Below are positions 33,951 through 43,691 of a DNA stretch of 64,000 nucleotides, piece by piece. This stretch comes from Bacteroides fragilis NCTC 9343 (lineage in GTDB: Bacteria; Bacteroidota; Bacteroidia; Bacteroidales; Bacteroidaceae). The stretch lies in NCBI RefSeq assembly GCF_000025985.1, contig NC_003228.3, forward strand, positions 2,356,001-2,420,000, read 5' to 3'. The notes beneath the pieces were generated by a model that was not told the origin of the DNA, ran no database searches, and saw nothing but the letters and a program-made list of their open reading frames with translations. How positions within the stretch are numbered: position 1 is the stretch's first letter; every line of letters begins with the position of its first letter. Position numbers and translations under genes: made by a program.

Positions 33951-35846
33951 ATGAATAGAAATCTATTAATGCCTGTAGCGGTGTCGTTGATTCTGCTGTC
34001 CGGCTGTAAATATAACGATGACAACTTCGAAGGATTGGACGATATGACCCAACCGACGAATTTGATGAAGATAGAGTATACGCTGACTGATGCTGACTAT
34101 GCAACTATCAGCTCAAATTCGACCAATAAGAAGATTGCTACAGATGCCGGTGTGTCTAAGGATCTTGAGAATGTGAAGACTAACATGTATCTGACAGAGA
34201 AGATCACGGGAGCGGATTACATACCTGCTTTCTTGCTTGATAAGTATTACACTGCTGATAAGGGTTCGAGTGCAAAGATTACGTATAAGTACAAAGAAGC
34301 GATGTCTTCTTTGCTGTCGGAGTATGCTTCGGTGAAATATCTGAAACCGACGGATGCCGAATACAAGTTGGTTTATGGTGAGAATGCATTTGCGCCTTAT
34401 CTGAATGAAAAGACAGAAGGTCAGATGTCTAAGATCCTGAACGAAAAGTTCAAAGATGCCGAAAAGGGAACAGCTGTTTTCGTTGACTATAAGTTGGGAG
34501 AGGGACAGTTGGAGAATCCGTTGATGTGGCAAAACTTCGAGGCGCTTCCTACCGGAGATTTGCAAGAGCTCAAAGGCTGGTTTATCAGCTCTACCGGTGA
34601 CACTCAGTGGAAGGTTACTTCTTATGATGATAACCAGTATGTTCAGTATTCGGCAAACGGTACGAAAGGGGCATGCGTCGGCTGGATGGTTACCCCTGCT
34701 ATTTCTGTTACTGCCGGTGATTATCTCGCTTTTGACGTGACCGTGGGATACTATAATGCCAGCTGCTTGTCAGTGCTTATTTCAGAGAATTTCGATGGTG
34801 AAAATGTCGGTACTGCCAATTGGGTTGATGTGACTTCTGGTTTCAGCATTCCTACCAAGCCGACAAGTGGTTACGGTACGTTTGCTTCTGCAGGTAAAGT
34901 GTCTTTGTCAGCTTATGCAGGCAAGAAGGTGTATGTAGCCTTTAAGTACGAAGGTGATGGTGCCAATAAGAAAACCACTACTTATCAGATCGATAACATC
35001 ATGGTAGGTACCTCCATTCCGGCCAACAGTCTTTCTACTCCTACTTACGCGGTGAAAGTATACGATGGAAAGAACTGGAAGAATAAGAGCAATAGCGTAT
35101 ATGTCCTGACATATGCCGATTACGGAGATATGGGACAGAGTAAACGCTACTTTACTTCTGATGTTCCGGCTGTGAACTATTTGCCTGCTTATTTGTCTAA
35201 GATGGTGGCATATCCTGTTGATGGCGATGCACGTGTAGTAGTCTACAGATATTATAATGGTACTGATTTGAAGATCTACAGTGATGAATACACTTATTCT
35301 GCCGAAAAAGCGAGATGGGAGTTGAATACACGTATTGTCGATAAGACAGAGCAGTTTGTATTGTCTGACGGAAAGTGGAACTTTGACCCGAGCACTGTGG
35401 TTACTTTGAAGGCAGAAAAGGGCGATGCAGAAACTGCTGCATTCTATCAGACCATCACCGATTGGGTGATTGCCAATAAGGGACAAGAATATGCGCCTAT
35501 ATTTAGTGGTAAGAGTAATAATGAATATTATTATGGTAGCTCTGCTTATCAGAACAATTTTGATTTCCGCCCGGCGAAGTGGAGAGAACAAAATGCTGCC
35601 GCTTATGGTAACATGTCAGATGCCGATCTGACAAAGTTGATGTTCGAACGTTTGCCAGAAGCATTCCTTCCGGGATTGAAAGCAATCTATGGTAGTGCGG
35701 ATGTTGTGGAAGGTGTAGATGTCTTCTATACAATTAACTTTGCCATTTACGATGGCTCTTCTACCACACAATATACCATTAAGTATAAAGTGACAGGTAA
35801 AGGACAGTTTGAATATGTTGCAGACTCTTTGAAGAAAGTAGAATAA
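33951..35846 (+). CDS. lipoprotein with choice-of-anchor J domain, partner of the TonB receptor
   Basis: 631 aa. Signal peptide with lipobox LLSGC (Cys about residue 19), so an outer-membrane or surface lipoprotein. The central part (about 195-350) has a jelly-roll-like region with WQNFEALPTG ... GWMVTPAISVTAGDYLAFDVTVGYY ... KKVYVAFKYEG ... YQIDNIMVG, which fits the choice-of-anchor J / DUF5017-like fold. The flanking parts are repeated YxDYxL-type segments. It takes the place of SusD, so a ligand-capture role for the adjacent receptor is likely. Confidence 0.75.
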   Translation: MNRNLLMPVAVSLILLSGCKYNDDNFEGLDDMTQPTNLMKIEYTLTDADYATISSNSTNKKIATDAGVSKDLENVKTNMYLTEKITGADYIPAFLLDKYYTADKGSSAKITYKYKEAMSSLLSEYASVKYLKPTDAEYKLVYGENAFAPYLNEKTEGQMSKILNEKFKDAEKGTAVFVDYKLGEGQLENPLMWQNFEALPTGDLQELKGWFISSTGDTQWKVTSYDDNQYVQYSANGTKGACVGWMVTPAISVTAGDYLAFDVTVGYYNASCLSVLISENFDGENVGTANWVDVTSGFSIPTKPTSGYGTFASAGKVSLSAYAGKKVYVAFKYEGDGANKKTTTYQIDNIMVGTSIPANSLSTPTYAVKVYDGKNWKNKSNSVYVLTYADYGDMGQSKRYFTSDVPAVNYLPAYLSKMVAYPVDGDARVVVYRYYNGTDLKIYSDEYTYSAEKARWELNTRIVDKTEQFVLSDGKWNFDPSTVVTLKAEKGDAETAAFYQTITDWVIANKGQEYAPIFSGKSNNEYYYGSSAYQNNFDFRPAKWREQNAAAYGNMSDADLTKLMFERLPEAFLPGLKAIYGSADVVEGVDVFYTINFAIYDGSSTTQYTIKYKVTGKGQFEYVADSLKKVE

Positions 35847-35872
35847 GAAAACTAATTCATTTATAATTAAGA

Positions 35873-35903
35873 AAGGCCGCTCTGAGTAATCAGGACGGCC
35901 TTC
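35873..35903 (+). terminator. terminator after the receptor operon
   Basis: AAGGCCG and CGGCCTT arms, further paired by GTCCTGA/CAGAGC-like bases, followed by TCTTTTA. 25 bases after the lipoprotein stop. Confidence 0.75.
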
Positions 35904-35960
35904 TTTTATATTATAACGAGAGAGTTATGGGGGTGAAAAGGCGTTTAGATACATTCCCGT

Positions 35961-37046
35961 TTACATCTTCACCTCCATCACTACCGGATTATGATCACTG
36001 CACAAATTGAGGTCAGGCGAATAGTAATCTACCCCTTTAAATTCTTTGGAATGGAAAATATAGTCGATTCTCAGCAGGCGTTTAAAGTACCGGAACGTAT
36101 ACATGTACCCATGTCCGCAAGTCTGGAATCCGTCTTGAAGATTGTCACCTTTCACGGTACTGTATGTGTAGGACGATGGGAGAGAGTTAAAGTCACCGCA
36201 AACCAGTATAGGGTAGGGGGTGGTGCGGATTAATTGTTCCAAAGTCTTTGCCTGCGCCGCACGTTTCCTGAAGTTCTCGTTGAGTCCCTCCAACAATTGT
36301 CTGGCCACTGCTTCCTCTCTGCCTGTCAGTTCGTTTTTAGCCAGTTCCCTTTCCAGTCTGCGCTTATTTTGGCTGACCTCCGTTGTTTGCAGGTGGTTAT
36401 TGAAAACACGAACCGTTTGTCCGTTTACGTCCAGATCACACCACATACTGCAATTCCTTGAATCGGGGTAAGTGATCAGTCTGCTGTCCTTCACCGGATA
36501 TTTGCTGAACAGAGCTACCTGCAAGATAGGTGTACTGTCCGGAGCTTGCGGAATGACGGCATACTGCCAGTCTGCAAATGCGTTCCGTATGCTGTCTGGA
36601 GTAAAGTACCGGTTGCCGGCAAACTCCTGAAAGCAGATAATGTCCACCCGGTGCTCTTTCATATAAGCCGCAATCTCCTTGCACGAATATCCCGACTGCT
36701 CGTTGCCGAAACTGTCAACGTTGTATGTCGCTATTTTCAGTGTATTTGCCTCTTTTCCTCCGGCCGTGAAAGGAGGTTGGAAGATCCGACCCAGATATTG
36801 CCAGTTGGCAGCTATGGTTATCAACGGAATGATGATCCAGAACCTCCGGCGAATCCCCCAGTAAATGGCGGCGGCAAGATTGATTAATAACAGTCCTGAC
36901 AGCGCCAGCCCGATGAAAGGCATCAGAGTGGAGTGTTCGGGAGGTATGTGTCCGGCGAATGCTCCGGCAATGGTGATGCCGGCCAGGACAAAAGTCAGTG
37001 CAATAGACGTACAATAAAATAGTTTGGATACAGCTTGCTTTCCCAT
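35961..37046 (-). CDS. membrane-anchored endonuclease/exonuclease/phosphatase-family protein
   Basis: 361 aa. Three N-terminal membrane segments (about 8-30, 38-62, 66-84), then an EEP domain: KIATYNVDSF near residue 104, IICFQEFAGN near residue 138 with the metal-binding Glu, FNNHLQTT near residue 216, CGDFNSLPSSY near residue 287, and the C-terminal catalytic SDHNPVV. Such proteins are common in Bacteroidetes; substrates range from nucleic acid to phospholipid, and none can be assigned here. The active site would face the periplasm or cytoplasm depending on topology. Confidence 0.85.
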   Translation of the reverse strand: MGKQAVSKLFYCTSIALTFVLAGITIAGAFAGHIPPEHSTLMPFIGLALSGLLLINLAAAIYWGIRRRFWIIIPLITIAANWQYLGRIFQPPFTAGGKEANTLKIATYNVDSFGNEQSGYSCKEIAAYMKEHRVDIICFQEFAGNRYFTPDSIRNAFADWQYAVIPQAPDSTPILQVALFSKYPVKDSRLITYPDSRNCSMWCDLDVNGQTVRVFNNHLQTTEVSQNKRRLERELAKNELTGREEAVARQLLEGLNENFRKRAAQAKTLEQLIRTTPYPILVCGDFNSLPSSYTYSTVKGDNLQDGFQTCGHGYMYTFRYFKRLLRIDYIFHSKEFKGVDYYSPDLNLCSDHNPVVMEVKM

Positions 37047-37068
37047 TGTTTTGAATTTCGCATTTTAG

Positions 37069-37181
37069 TTCACCACAGATTACACGGATTAAGACAGATT
37101 GATTATTTATCCGGTTGATCTCAAGCGGAATTCAGACAGACTCCGAGGAAATCCGTGTCAATCCGTGTAATCCGTGGTGAA
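37069..37181. repeat. inverted repeat of the CACCACAGATTACAC family, copy 1
   Basis: Left arm 37069-37090 and right arm 37160-37181 are complementary except at the AGAT/CCGT position. It fills most of the space between two minus-strand genes. Related pairs are at 50651-50741 and 52027-52173. Confidence 0.85.
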
Positions 37182-37186
37182 TTGGT

Positions 37187-39886
37187 TTATTTCAGCCATT
37201 TCTTTATCTTTTCCTTTAGCTTTTCCTGAGCGATCGGTTTTGAGATAAAGTCATTGCATCCGGCTTCTTCGGCTGCATTCCGGTCGTGTTCGTAAGCGTA
37301 TGCGCTTTGTGCAATGATGGGTACTTCCGCGGACAGTTGCCTGATAATTCTGGTAGCTTCCAGTCCGTCTAAGTTAGGCATCTTGATGTCCATCAATATC
37401 AGATCCGGATTTACCTCGTCATACATGGTCACGGCCTCCATGCCGTCTCTGGCGCGTACTAAGCGGTATTTTCTACCCAGAATAGCGTTCAGCAGGTCGA
37501 AGTTGCTGTCTGTGTCTTCGGCTATCAGTATGGTGGCTTTCTCTGTTTCGACTGCGGTTGTCCGAAGGTCCTCTTCCTTTTCCGTCGTTTCCTCTTTGGG
37601 GCGGGGCGTATCCTCTTTGGCCGGGAGCACTTCCGACGGCTGTGTTCCGACGGCTTCGCCGGGCAAGTGGCTGTTCGTTCCCGTTTCCGTATCTTGTATG
37701 ACATTCTCAAGAGGCAGCCAGAAGGTGAATGTGGTTCCTGTGCCCACTTCCGAGGAGACCGCAATCTCTCCGCCCAGCCGTTCGATGATCGTTTTACAGA
37801 TTGACAATCCCAGACCCGTACCCTGGGCAAAATTGTTCAGTTTGGCAAACCGTTGAAATACCCTTCCCAACTTTTCGGGCTCGATACCCAGTCCGGTATC
37901 TTTGACGTAGAATACAACTCGCTCGCCTTCCTGTTTGTAACCATAGCTTACGCTGCCTTCTGTGGTAAATTTGAACGCGTTGCCTATCAGGTTAGAGAAT
38001 ACCTGGAAGATCCGGTTCTTGTCCGAGTGGATGCTTAGCGCTTCGTCCGGCGAGTCGAACCTCAGTTCCACTCCCTGCGGACAGCGGAATACGTGTGCAT
38101 CATGAATCTCTTTGCAAAGTGGGTGCAGCCTCACCGGCCCGTAAGTGAACTCTACGATGCCCGACTCTATTTTGGAAAGATCCAATATTTCGTTGATCAG
38201 TTGCAACAGCCGTTCGTTGTTGGCGTCTACAATCTCGTAATACTCCCTCCTTTCCTCCGCATTGTCACTCTCCGAGATGATGCGCGAGAATCCTACGATG
38301 GCATTGAGGGGCGTGCGTATCTCGTGGCTCATGTTGGCAAGGAAAGCCGACTTCAGTTTGTCCGATGTTTCCGCTTTCTCTTTCGATTCTATCAGTTCAC
38401 GGCGCATCAGTTCCAGCTGGGTGATGTCCCATTCGATGCTGACAATGATGGGAGAGAAGTCCTCGCTTTCCACCATGATTTTTTGCTTGTCGAGAATCAG
38501 CAGATTTCCGTTTTTGTCCTTGCCCTCCATAATCCAGTGCATCCCTTTTCCGGTAGCGGCAATTTCCATATCCTCTTTTCGCTTCTGCTGTGCCATTTCC
38601 GGCGGGTAGTAGTCGAAGTCGTTCATTCCGATGGCGTTTTCTGAGCTGATGTCCCGGTTGTACGACTCCCGGTTACGGTAGATGTACCTGAAATCGTTCT
38701 CGATATCTTTTACCACGATACCTGCCGGGATGTTCTCCATCGTAGTATCCATGATGCGATTGAAGCGTTTGATCTGCGATTCGTACCGGATACGTTCCGA
38801 TATGTCATGGGTGAACGACCAGAAGGTTTCTTCTCCGTCGTCCGTTGTCACACTGTACATGGTGCCTTCAAAGGCCAGTGTGTTTTTATCGTGCTTCAGG
38901 GGTTGGTAGGCCAGGAAGTTGAGGGTCTGGCCTTCCCGTATGCTGCGGTAACGTTCCTCCCAGTCCTCTATGCAGGTCATATCGCCCACGACATCGAACA
39001 CCCGTATCAGTGACAAGTCCGCCTGTTCCGCGATCCGGTGGTTCAGCCTGAACTGCCTGTTGGCAAATATCAGCGTGCCGTCTCTGCGTGCCGCGTACAC
39101 ACTTTCTTTGGCATTGTTGATGGCATGCGTCAGCGTGTTGATGTCGTTTCGTTTCCGCTGTATGTCGGTGATGTTCTGTATATACCCTTCCAGGACGATG
39201 TTGCCATCTTCTTCTTCATTCCGCAGGTAGCATTGCTGGCGCATATAATATACCTGTCCTTCCAGCAGGATGCGGTATTCGATGTATTCCTTTAAGAGTT
39301 CGCGGCGGTTGGCTTCCATCCACGTGTTCACGGCGGGCAGGTCTTCGCTTAGGATGGTTTCGTAGTAATCCTGAAAGTTGATGCTCCGCTCTTCTTCCGT
39401 GCATACGATTCCGTTGTATCCCCGGTAATAGAATGTCTTCTCTCGCGATGAATATTTCCATTGCCCTATTTGTGCCGCTTTTTGTATCTCCTTCAGCTCG
39501 TAGTTGGTGCGTTCCAGTTGCAGTTTTACGTTGCTGCGCGCCGTGATGTCGCGATATTGGCACAGCACCTTGTCACCGTCGTACGGCTGCATGATACATT
39601 TGAAGTAATACGTTTCGCCCCCTTCTAGTGGCAGCCGGTAGTTGCGGTTCACCGTTATCCCCTGTTGGGTCACCCGCCTGAAGTCCGGTAGCAGTTTCTG
39701 GAAGGTATGGTCGGGAAGCAGGTTGAACAGATTTTTCCCCAAGAGTCTGTCTTCTTGCAGAAACCACAAATCGCTGTGTGGGTCGATGTCCAGACACGTG
39801 CCGTTTTTGTCCACCAAGATCAGTGTGTCGGATGTCAGTTGAAGTATCTTGTGGGCATTGTCTACGTCATGCAATATTCTATCCAT
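37187..39886 (-). CDS. hybrid histidine kinase with multiple PAS domains and a receiver
   Basis: 899 aa, no membrane segments, so a cytoplasmic sensor. PAS-like domains span about 1-115, 130-245, 250-365 and 375-495 (YRDITARS, GYIQNITDIQ, FTHDISERIRYE and VSIEWDITQLE are their typical ends). The HisKA domain has H521 in FLANMSHEIRTPLNAIVGFS. HATPase_c motifs follow: NLIGNAFKFT (N box), DTGLGIEPE (G1) and GTGLGLSI (G2). An acidic linker leads to the receiver, with D833 in DLILMDIKMPNLDG and K near residue 885 in FISKPI. No DNA-binding output is present, so signal passes on by phosphotransfer. It starts 12 bases after a glycosyltransferase gene and may be co-transcribed with the exopolysaccharide genes. 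Confidence 0.9.
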   Translation of the reverse strand: MDRILHDVDNAHKILQLTSDTLILVDKNGTCLDIDPHSDLWFLQEDRLLGKNLFNLLPDHTFQKLLPDFRRVTQQGITVNRNYRLPLEGGETYYFKCIMQPYDGDKVLCQYRDITARSNVKLQLERTNYELKEIQKAAQIGQWKYSSREKTFYYRGYNGIVCTEEERSINFQDYYETILSEDLPAVNTWMEANRRELLKEYIEYRILLEGQVYYMRQQCYLRNEEEDGNIVLEGYIQNITDIQRKRNDINTLTHAINNAKESVYAARRDGTLIFANRQFRLNHRIAEQADLSLIRVFDVVGDMTCIEDWEERYRSIREGQTLNFLAYQPLKHDKNTLAFEGTMYSVTTDDGEETFWSFTHDISERIRYESQIKRFNRIMDTTMENIPAGIVVKDIENDFRYIYRNRESYNRDISSENAIGMNDFDYYPPEMAQQKRKEDMEIAATGKGMHWIMEGKDKNGNLLILDKQKIMVESEDFSPIIVSIEWDITQLELMRRELIESKEKAETSDKLKSAFLANMSHEIRTPLNAIVGFSRIISESDNAEERREYYEIVDANNERLLQLINEILDLSKIESGIVEFTYGPVRLHPLCKEIHDAHVFRCPQGVELRFDSPDEALSIHSDKNRIFQVFSNLIGNAFKFTTEGSVSYGYKQEGERVVFYVKDTGLGIEPEKLGRVFQRFAKLNNFAQGTGLGLSICKTIIERLGGEIAVSSEVGTGTTFTFWLPLENVIQDTETGTNSHLPGEAVGTQPSEVLPAKEDTPRPKEETTEKEEDLRTTAVETEKATILIAEDTDSNFDLLNAILGRKYRLVRARDGMEAVTMYDEVNPDLILMDIKMPNLDGLEATRIIRQLSAEVPIIAQSAYAYEHDRNAAEEAGCNDFISKPIAQEKLKEKIKKWLK

Positions 39887-39898
39887 GCTTTGTCCGAT

Positions 39899-41107
39899 TT
39901 ATTGGTTTAAGGATTCCGTTTTTGTTCTTTTGGCTTTTTCCCATGCTCCTGTTCCTTTCTTTTTACGAAGGTAGTTAACACCTTTCATTACGTTAATGTT
40001 CATAAACAGGAAATAATACGGGATGAAGAGCAGCTTGTTTTTCACTTGCCGGGTAGAAAGGTAGTAGCCCCATCCTCCCATGATGTAGAATAGGAGCTGG
40101 AGTGCCAGGATGGTGCCGTAACAGACAGGGGAGCCCCCCGCCAGTAGAATGGCGATGTTGAGTGGAAGCAGCGCGAACAGCAGCACCGGTGCCAGAGACC
40201 ACCTCAGCACTCTATGCGATACGTATTGAAACGTCAGCACTCCGTAACGGAACGGATTGAGCAGTTCTCTCAGCCGCCAGATAGATTGCAGTCCACCGGC
40301 TGCGATACGCACTTTCCGCTTCTGCTCCTCGCGTATGTCGGCCGATCCGCTTTCGATGGCATACGCCTGCGTGCAATATGCTATCTTGTATCCCTGCATG
40401 GCGATGCGCAACGACAGGATGAAGTCGTCCAGCAGCGTGTCCGGTTCCATCACTGTGAAGAGCTCCCGGCGTACGGCAAATAGTTCGCCTGCGGCTCCCA
40501 CGGCGGAGTAGAGGCGTGCATCCAGTGCTTTCAGTGTCGATTCATATTTCCAGTATATGCCTTCTCCTCCGGCCGCCGCACCGTCTTTTTCTTGCACGGC
40601 TATCCTTTTCTCACCGGCAACGCATCCCACCTTCGGGTCTTCAAAAGCCCGGACTATTTCGCGTATTGCTTCGCGGTTGAGCATCGTATTGGCATCGGTA
40701 AACACTACGAGCGGCGTGTCCACCAGCATCATGCCCCGTGTCATGGCGGCCGTTTTTCCTTGCCGCAGGGGTTGGAAGTGGACGGTGGCCTGCGGCCAGT
40801 CTTCCAGTCGCTGGTTGGTAGAGTCGTTGCTTCCATCGGTGGTCCACACGATGTGCAGCTTGTCCGCCGGGTAGTCCAGCCCGAGACAGTTGCGCATCTT
40901 CTCGTCCACCACCTCTTCTTCGTTAAAGGCTGTGATGAAGAGTGTCACGTCCGGCAGTCTTTTGTCCGGGGGGAGCTGTCGCCGGACAGGTTTCACAAAG
41001 AGTTCCTTCAGTTTGACCAGCATGTAAAGCAGTATTCCGTATCCCAGGTGGGTATAGAATACGAGGAAGAGGGAGAGCCAGAAAAGGATTTGCAGTGTTG
41101 TCATCAT
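39899..41107 (-). CDS. membrane glycosyltransferase, family 2
   Basis: 402 aa. One N-terminal membrane segment, the GT-A domain (VTLFITAFNEEEVV, TTDGSNDST, VVFTDANTML with the metal-binding DxN/DxD), the acceptor part LLDDFILSLRIAMQGY, then EEQKRKVRIAAGGLQS and three or four C-terminal membrane segments (about 300-375). The architecture is that of a processive or lipid-linked sugar transferase such as BcsA/HasA-like proteins. It is the last sugar gene of the locus; the hybrid kinase follows 12 bases later. Confidence 0.85.
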   Translation of the reverse strand: MMTTLQILFWLSLFLVFYTHLGYGILLYMLVKLKELFVKPVRRQLPPDKRLPDVTLFITAFNEEEVVDEKMRNCLGLDYPADKLHIVWTTDGSNDSTNQRLEDWPQATVHFQPLRQGKTAAMTRGMMLVDTPLVVFTDANTMLNREAIREIVRAFEDPKVGCVAGEKRIAVQEKDGAAAGGEGIYWKYESTLKALDARLYSAVGAAGELFAVRRELFTVMEPDTLLDDFILSLRIAMQGYKIAYCTQAYAIESGSADIREEQKRKVRIAAGGLQSIWRLRELLNPFRYGVLTFQYVSHRVLRWSLAPVLLFALLPLNIAILLAGGSPVCYGTILALQLLFYIMGGWGYYLSTRQVKNKLLFIPYYFLFMNINVMKGVNYLRKKKGTGAWEKAKRTKTESLNQ

Positions 41108-41115
41108 AGTATCTC

Positions 41116-42528
41116 TTATTTTATTCGGTTCAATAATTCGGCTTTCTTACTTGATTCTTTAAGCATGTTTACAAAGTAGAGTGCGTCTGCTTTGTTCGAT
41201 TGGTTTGTTTTGTCTTTTTCATATTGCTCTACAAAGTGCGTAGCGTGTTCAACCAGGAACCGTCGGCAGTCAATGTTCAGCATGACTCCGTCCTGATAAT
41301 TTCCGTAAGACAGTCCGGTGACAGCACTGTTACTTTCTATCGACTTGATGTCTTCTTTCTTCAGTCCTTTCAGGTTGATGGTGACTGAAGGGTAATAAAA
41401 ATATTCCTGGCTCGGCAAGTTGATGATCAATTTCAATGTCGATCCGTCTGCGCTCTTTTCAATCTTTCCATGCATGCGATAATAGTTGTATTCATAATAT
41501 TCTTCTTGACTAGGCATCCATATACAATCTTCACCATCTTTGCCATAAGTGTCGTTCAGCCAAAGAAGAAAGTCAGTCCAGAAGGCATCTGTAGAATGTA
41601 CACCGATGTTAATAGCGCACCGATCCACAGTGGGTATAGATCGTTCTTGCTCTATCACCTGTTTAAAGTCATCAGGACTATCATGAAAGACTCTATTTAA
41701 TGTATGATTTTCTAGATTAGTAAGATTATGAAATGGATATACCTTTTCACCACGTTCTGCTGTGATAGTTTTTATATCATCTAAGTTAATTGCAGCAGTA
41801 GTATAATCAATGTTTCCATCAGGTTCTGAAAGCGTTTTACATTTCCTGCCCGATAATCTTTTTTGTATGCTATCTTGCCCAATAAGATAATGTTTTTGTA
41901 TGCTATCTATGTTATGTATTTCCTTAGTATTTACGTTATGAAACGCTATACTATTGCCATAATTAACTATATCAATTACATCTTCCCATAAAATGCCATT
42001 TCTTCCATAAAAACGATAATTGTCTTTGCTATATCCCAAATTTATTATTGATTCTTCGGCCATGTAGTTATCGTCTGCAGCCAATGTAGCTGTAAATGAA
42101 AATCTAACTTCTTTGCCTGTTCCATCAGTACATCCTAAGGTTTTTCCTAAATAGTAAATATCTGGTGGAAGATCATCTTGCTTTAATTGTTCATAATGAT
42201 AGTAATATTGTCCCGAAAGAGGCTTTCCATTGATACTTGCCCATGTTCGTGGATAGATACTAGGCTTACAATCGTCTTGGGTAAGCATAATTAGCAAATG
42301 TTTGTTATATTTTAGAGGTGCAAAATAAACATCTAACAATTCTAAATTGATAGTTGAATTGGTTTTGATTGTAATCTCGGCTGTCACATTTTTATTTTCT
42401 TGATCAAAAGGGTATAAATATGCCGGTTCTCTTAAACTTCCTCCTTTATACAAGTCAACTTCTTTGATACATGAAGCTGCTAATAGTATCAAAAGGAATA
42501 TTGCTATGGTTTTAATGTATATTTTCAT
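41116..42528 (-). CDS. lipoprotein of the exopolysaccharide locus, possible deacetylase-like fold
   Basis: 470 aa. Lipobox LAASC at about residue 20. I do not firmly recognise the family. HLLIMLTQDDCKPSIYPRTW near residue 73 and SFTATLAADD resemble the start of NodB-like deacetylases (LTFDDG, then a catalytic block), and GVHSTDAFWTDFLLWLNDTYGKDGEDCIWMPSQEEYYEYNY near residue 320 resembles their C-terminal part in Bacteroidetes. The usual HxxxH metal pair is not obvious, so activity is doubtful. It overlaps the upstream acyltransferase by 4 bases. Confidence 0.5.
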   Translation of the reverse strand: MKIYIKTIAIFLLILLAASCIKEVDLYKGGSLREPAYLYPFDQENKNVTAEITIKTNSTINLELLDVYFAPLKYNKHLLIMLTQDDCKPSIYPRTWASINGKPLSGQYYYHYEQLKQDDLPPDIYYLGKTLGCTDGTGKEVRFSFTATLAADDNYMAEESIINLGYSKDNYRFYGRNGILWEDVIDIVNYGNSIAFHNVNTKEIHNIDSIQKHYLIGQDSIQKRLSGRKCKTLSEPDGNIDYTTAAINLDDIKTITAERGEKVYPFHNLTNLENHTLNRVFHDSPDDFKQVIEQERSIPTVDRCAINIGVHSTDAFWTDFLLWLNDTYGKDGEDCIWMPSQEEYYEYNYYRMHGKIEKSADGSTLKLIINLPSQEYFYYPSVTINLKGLKKEDIKSIESNSAVTGLSYGNYQDGVMLNIDCRRFLVEHATHFVEQYEKDKTNQSNKADALYFVNMLKESSKKAELLNRIK

Positions 42529-43691
42529 GACTTTATTTTAAAATAGGTAATACGTTTAATTTTTGCATTGAGTGTTTGTGGCCAATTTTTGTTCATACAA
42601 GGCTTCTCTATTAATATATAGTAACAACAACATATTGTAAATACAATTGGAAGTAATAATGTAGCTTGTATTAAATAGTTCGAATAGTAAAAGTCAAATG
42701 GGAGTATTTTTTTAGTTAGTTTGCCTGTAAAATGAAATAATGGATAATGTAGTAAATAAATTGTGTAGCACATTCCTCCTATTATGTATAATACTTTTCT
42801 TCTACATATCCAATTTATAAAATATCCTTTGAAGACACTTAGAAATAACAAAAACAATGCTATACAAAAGTATAGTTGATTAGGATTCCATATAAAATAG
42901 AAGAGTAAATAAAAGCAGATGGATCCAACAATGTCCCATATGAAGTATTTTCTATATAACAGTTCTTTCTGTCGTAAGAATAAATATGCAATGGTAAACC
43001 CTACAAGAAAATAATGAAGATGGTTTAATATAGATAGGTGTAAATGTAATTGTTTCAATTCATTATAAAAGAAACCTTTTAATATTAATGAAAAACAAAA
43101 TAATATAGTGATGCGAATATACCATGAATATTTTCCTGAACCGGAAAAAAGAAATAAAATTAACCATGGAGCCAATACGTAAAACTGAATTTCCACTTCA
43201 AGACTCCATATGACTGGATTAAAAGGAGGCCATACACCATAAATTAGAGTGTGCGTATAGGTTATTGATGCGAATAAATGGTTTATATCCGCAAGTATAT
43301 TTGTTTGAGAAGTTATGGCATATGCCAAATATATGATGACACATGATAAAATAAAAGGTACTTCTAAGCGAGTTAACCTTCTATAGAAATATTGTTTTAA
43401 AGAAGGTTTTTTACTGCCTTCTAAATAATGACGGAAAAAAGGTAATGCTATGACAAATCCACTAATTGCAAAAAAAAGCTCAACACCTAAACCACATCGA
43501 TTAATGAACCAACTCCATGAATTGATATCTTTGACTCCTTGGTAATAATCATATCCGATACTTCTGCCAAAAAAATTATTGAGATGCAACAGGCAGACTG
43601 TAAAGATAGCAAAGAAACGGAATCCATCTATTTCAGTGATATACCCAGCGGGGTTAATTGGACGATGTAATTTCTCGAATATTTCTTTCAT
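42525..43691 (-). CDS. membrane acyltransferase (family 3, OafA-like)
   Basis: 388 aa, ten or so membrane segments. The family start is present: YITEIDGFRFFAIFTVCLLHLNNFF near residues 18-42, with the catalytic His in LLHL, and the next motif FFAISGFVIALPFFRH. Enzymes of this family O-acetylate or otherwise acylate polysaccharides at the inner membrane. It overlaps both neighbouring genes by 4 bases. Base composition is A+T-rich like other locus genes between 41.5 and 49.4 kb. Confidence 0.88.
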   Translation of the reverse strand: MKEIFEKLHRPINPAGYITEIDGFRFFAIFTVCLLHLNNFFGRSIGYDYYQGVKDINSWSWFINRCGLGVELFFAISGFVIALPFFRHYLEGSKKPSLKQYFYRRLTRLEVPFILSCVIIYLAYAITSQTNILADINHLFASITYTHTLIYGVWPPFNPVIWSLEVEIQFYVLAPWLILFLFSGSGKYSWYIRITILFCFSLILKGFFYNELKQLHLHLSILNHLHYFLVGFTIAYLFLRQKELLYRKYFIWDIVGSICFYLLFYFIWNPNQLYFCIALFLLFLSVFKGYFINWICRRKVLYIIGGMCYTIYLLHYPLFHFTGKLTKKILPFDFYYSNYLIQATLLLPIVFTICCCYYILIEKPCMNKNWPQTLNAKIKRITYFKIKS

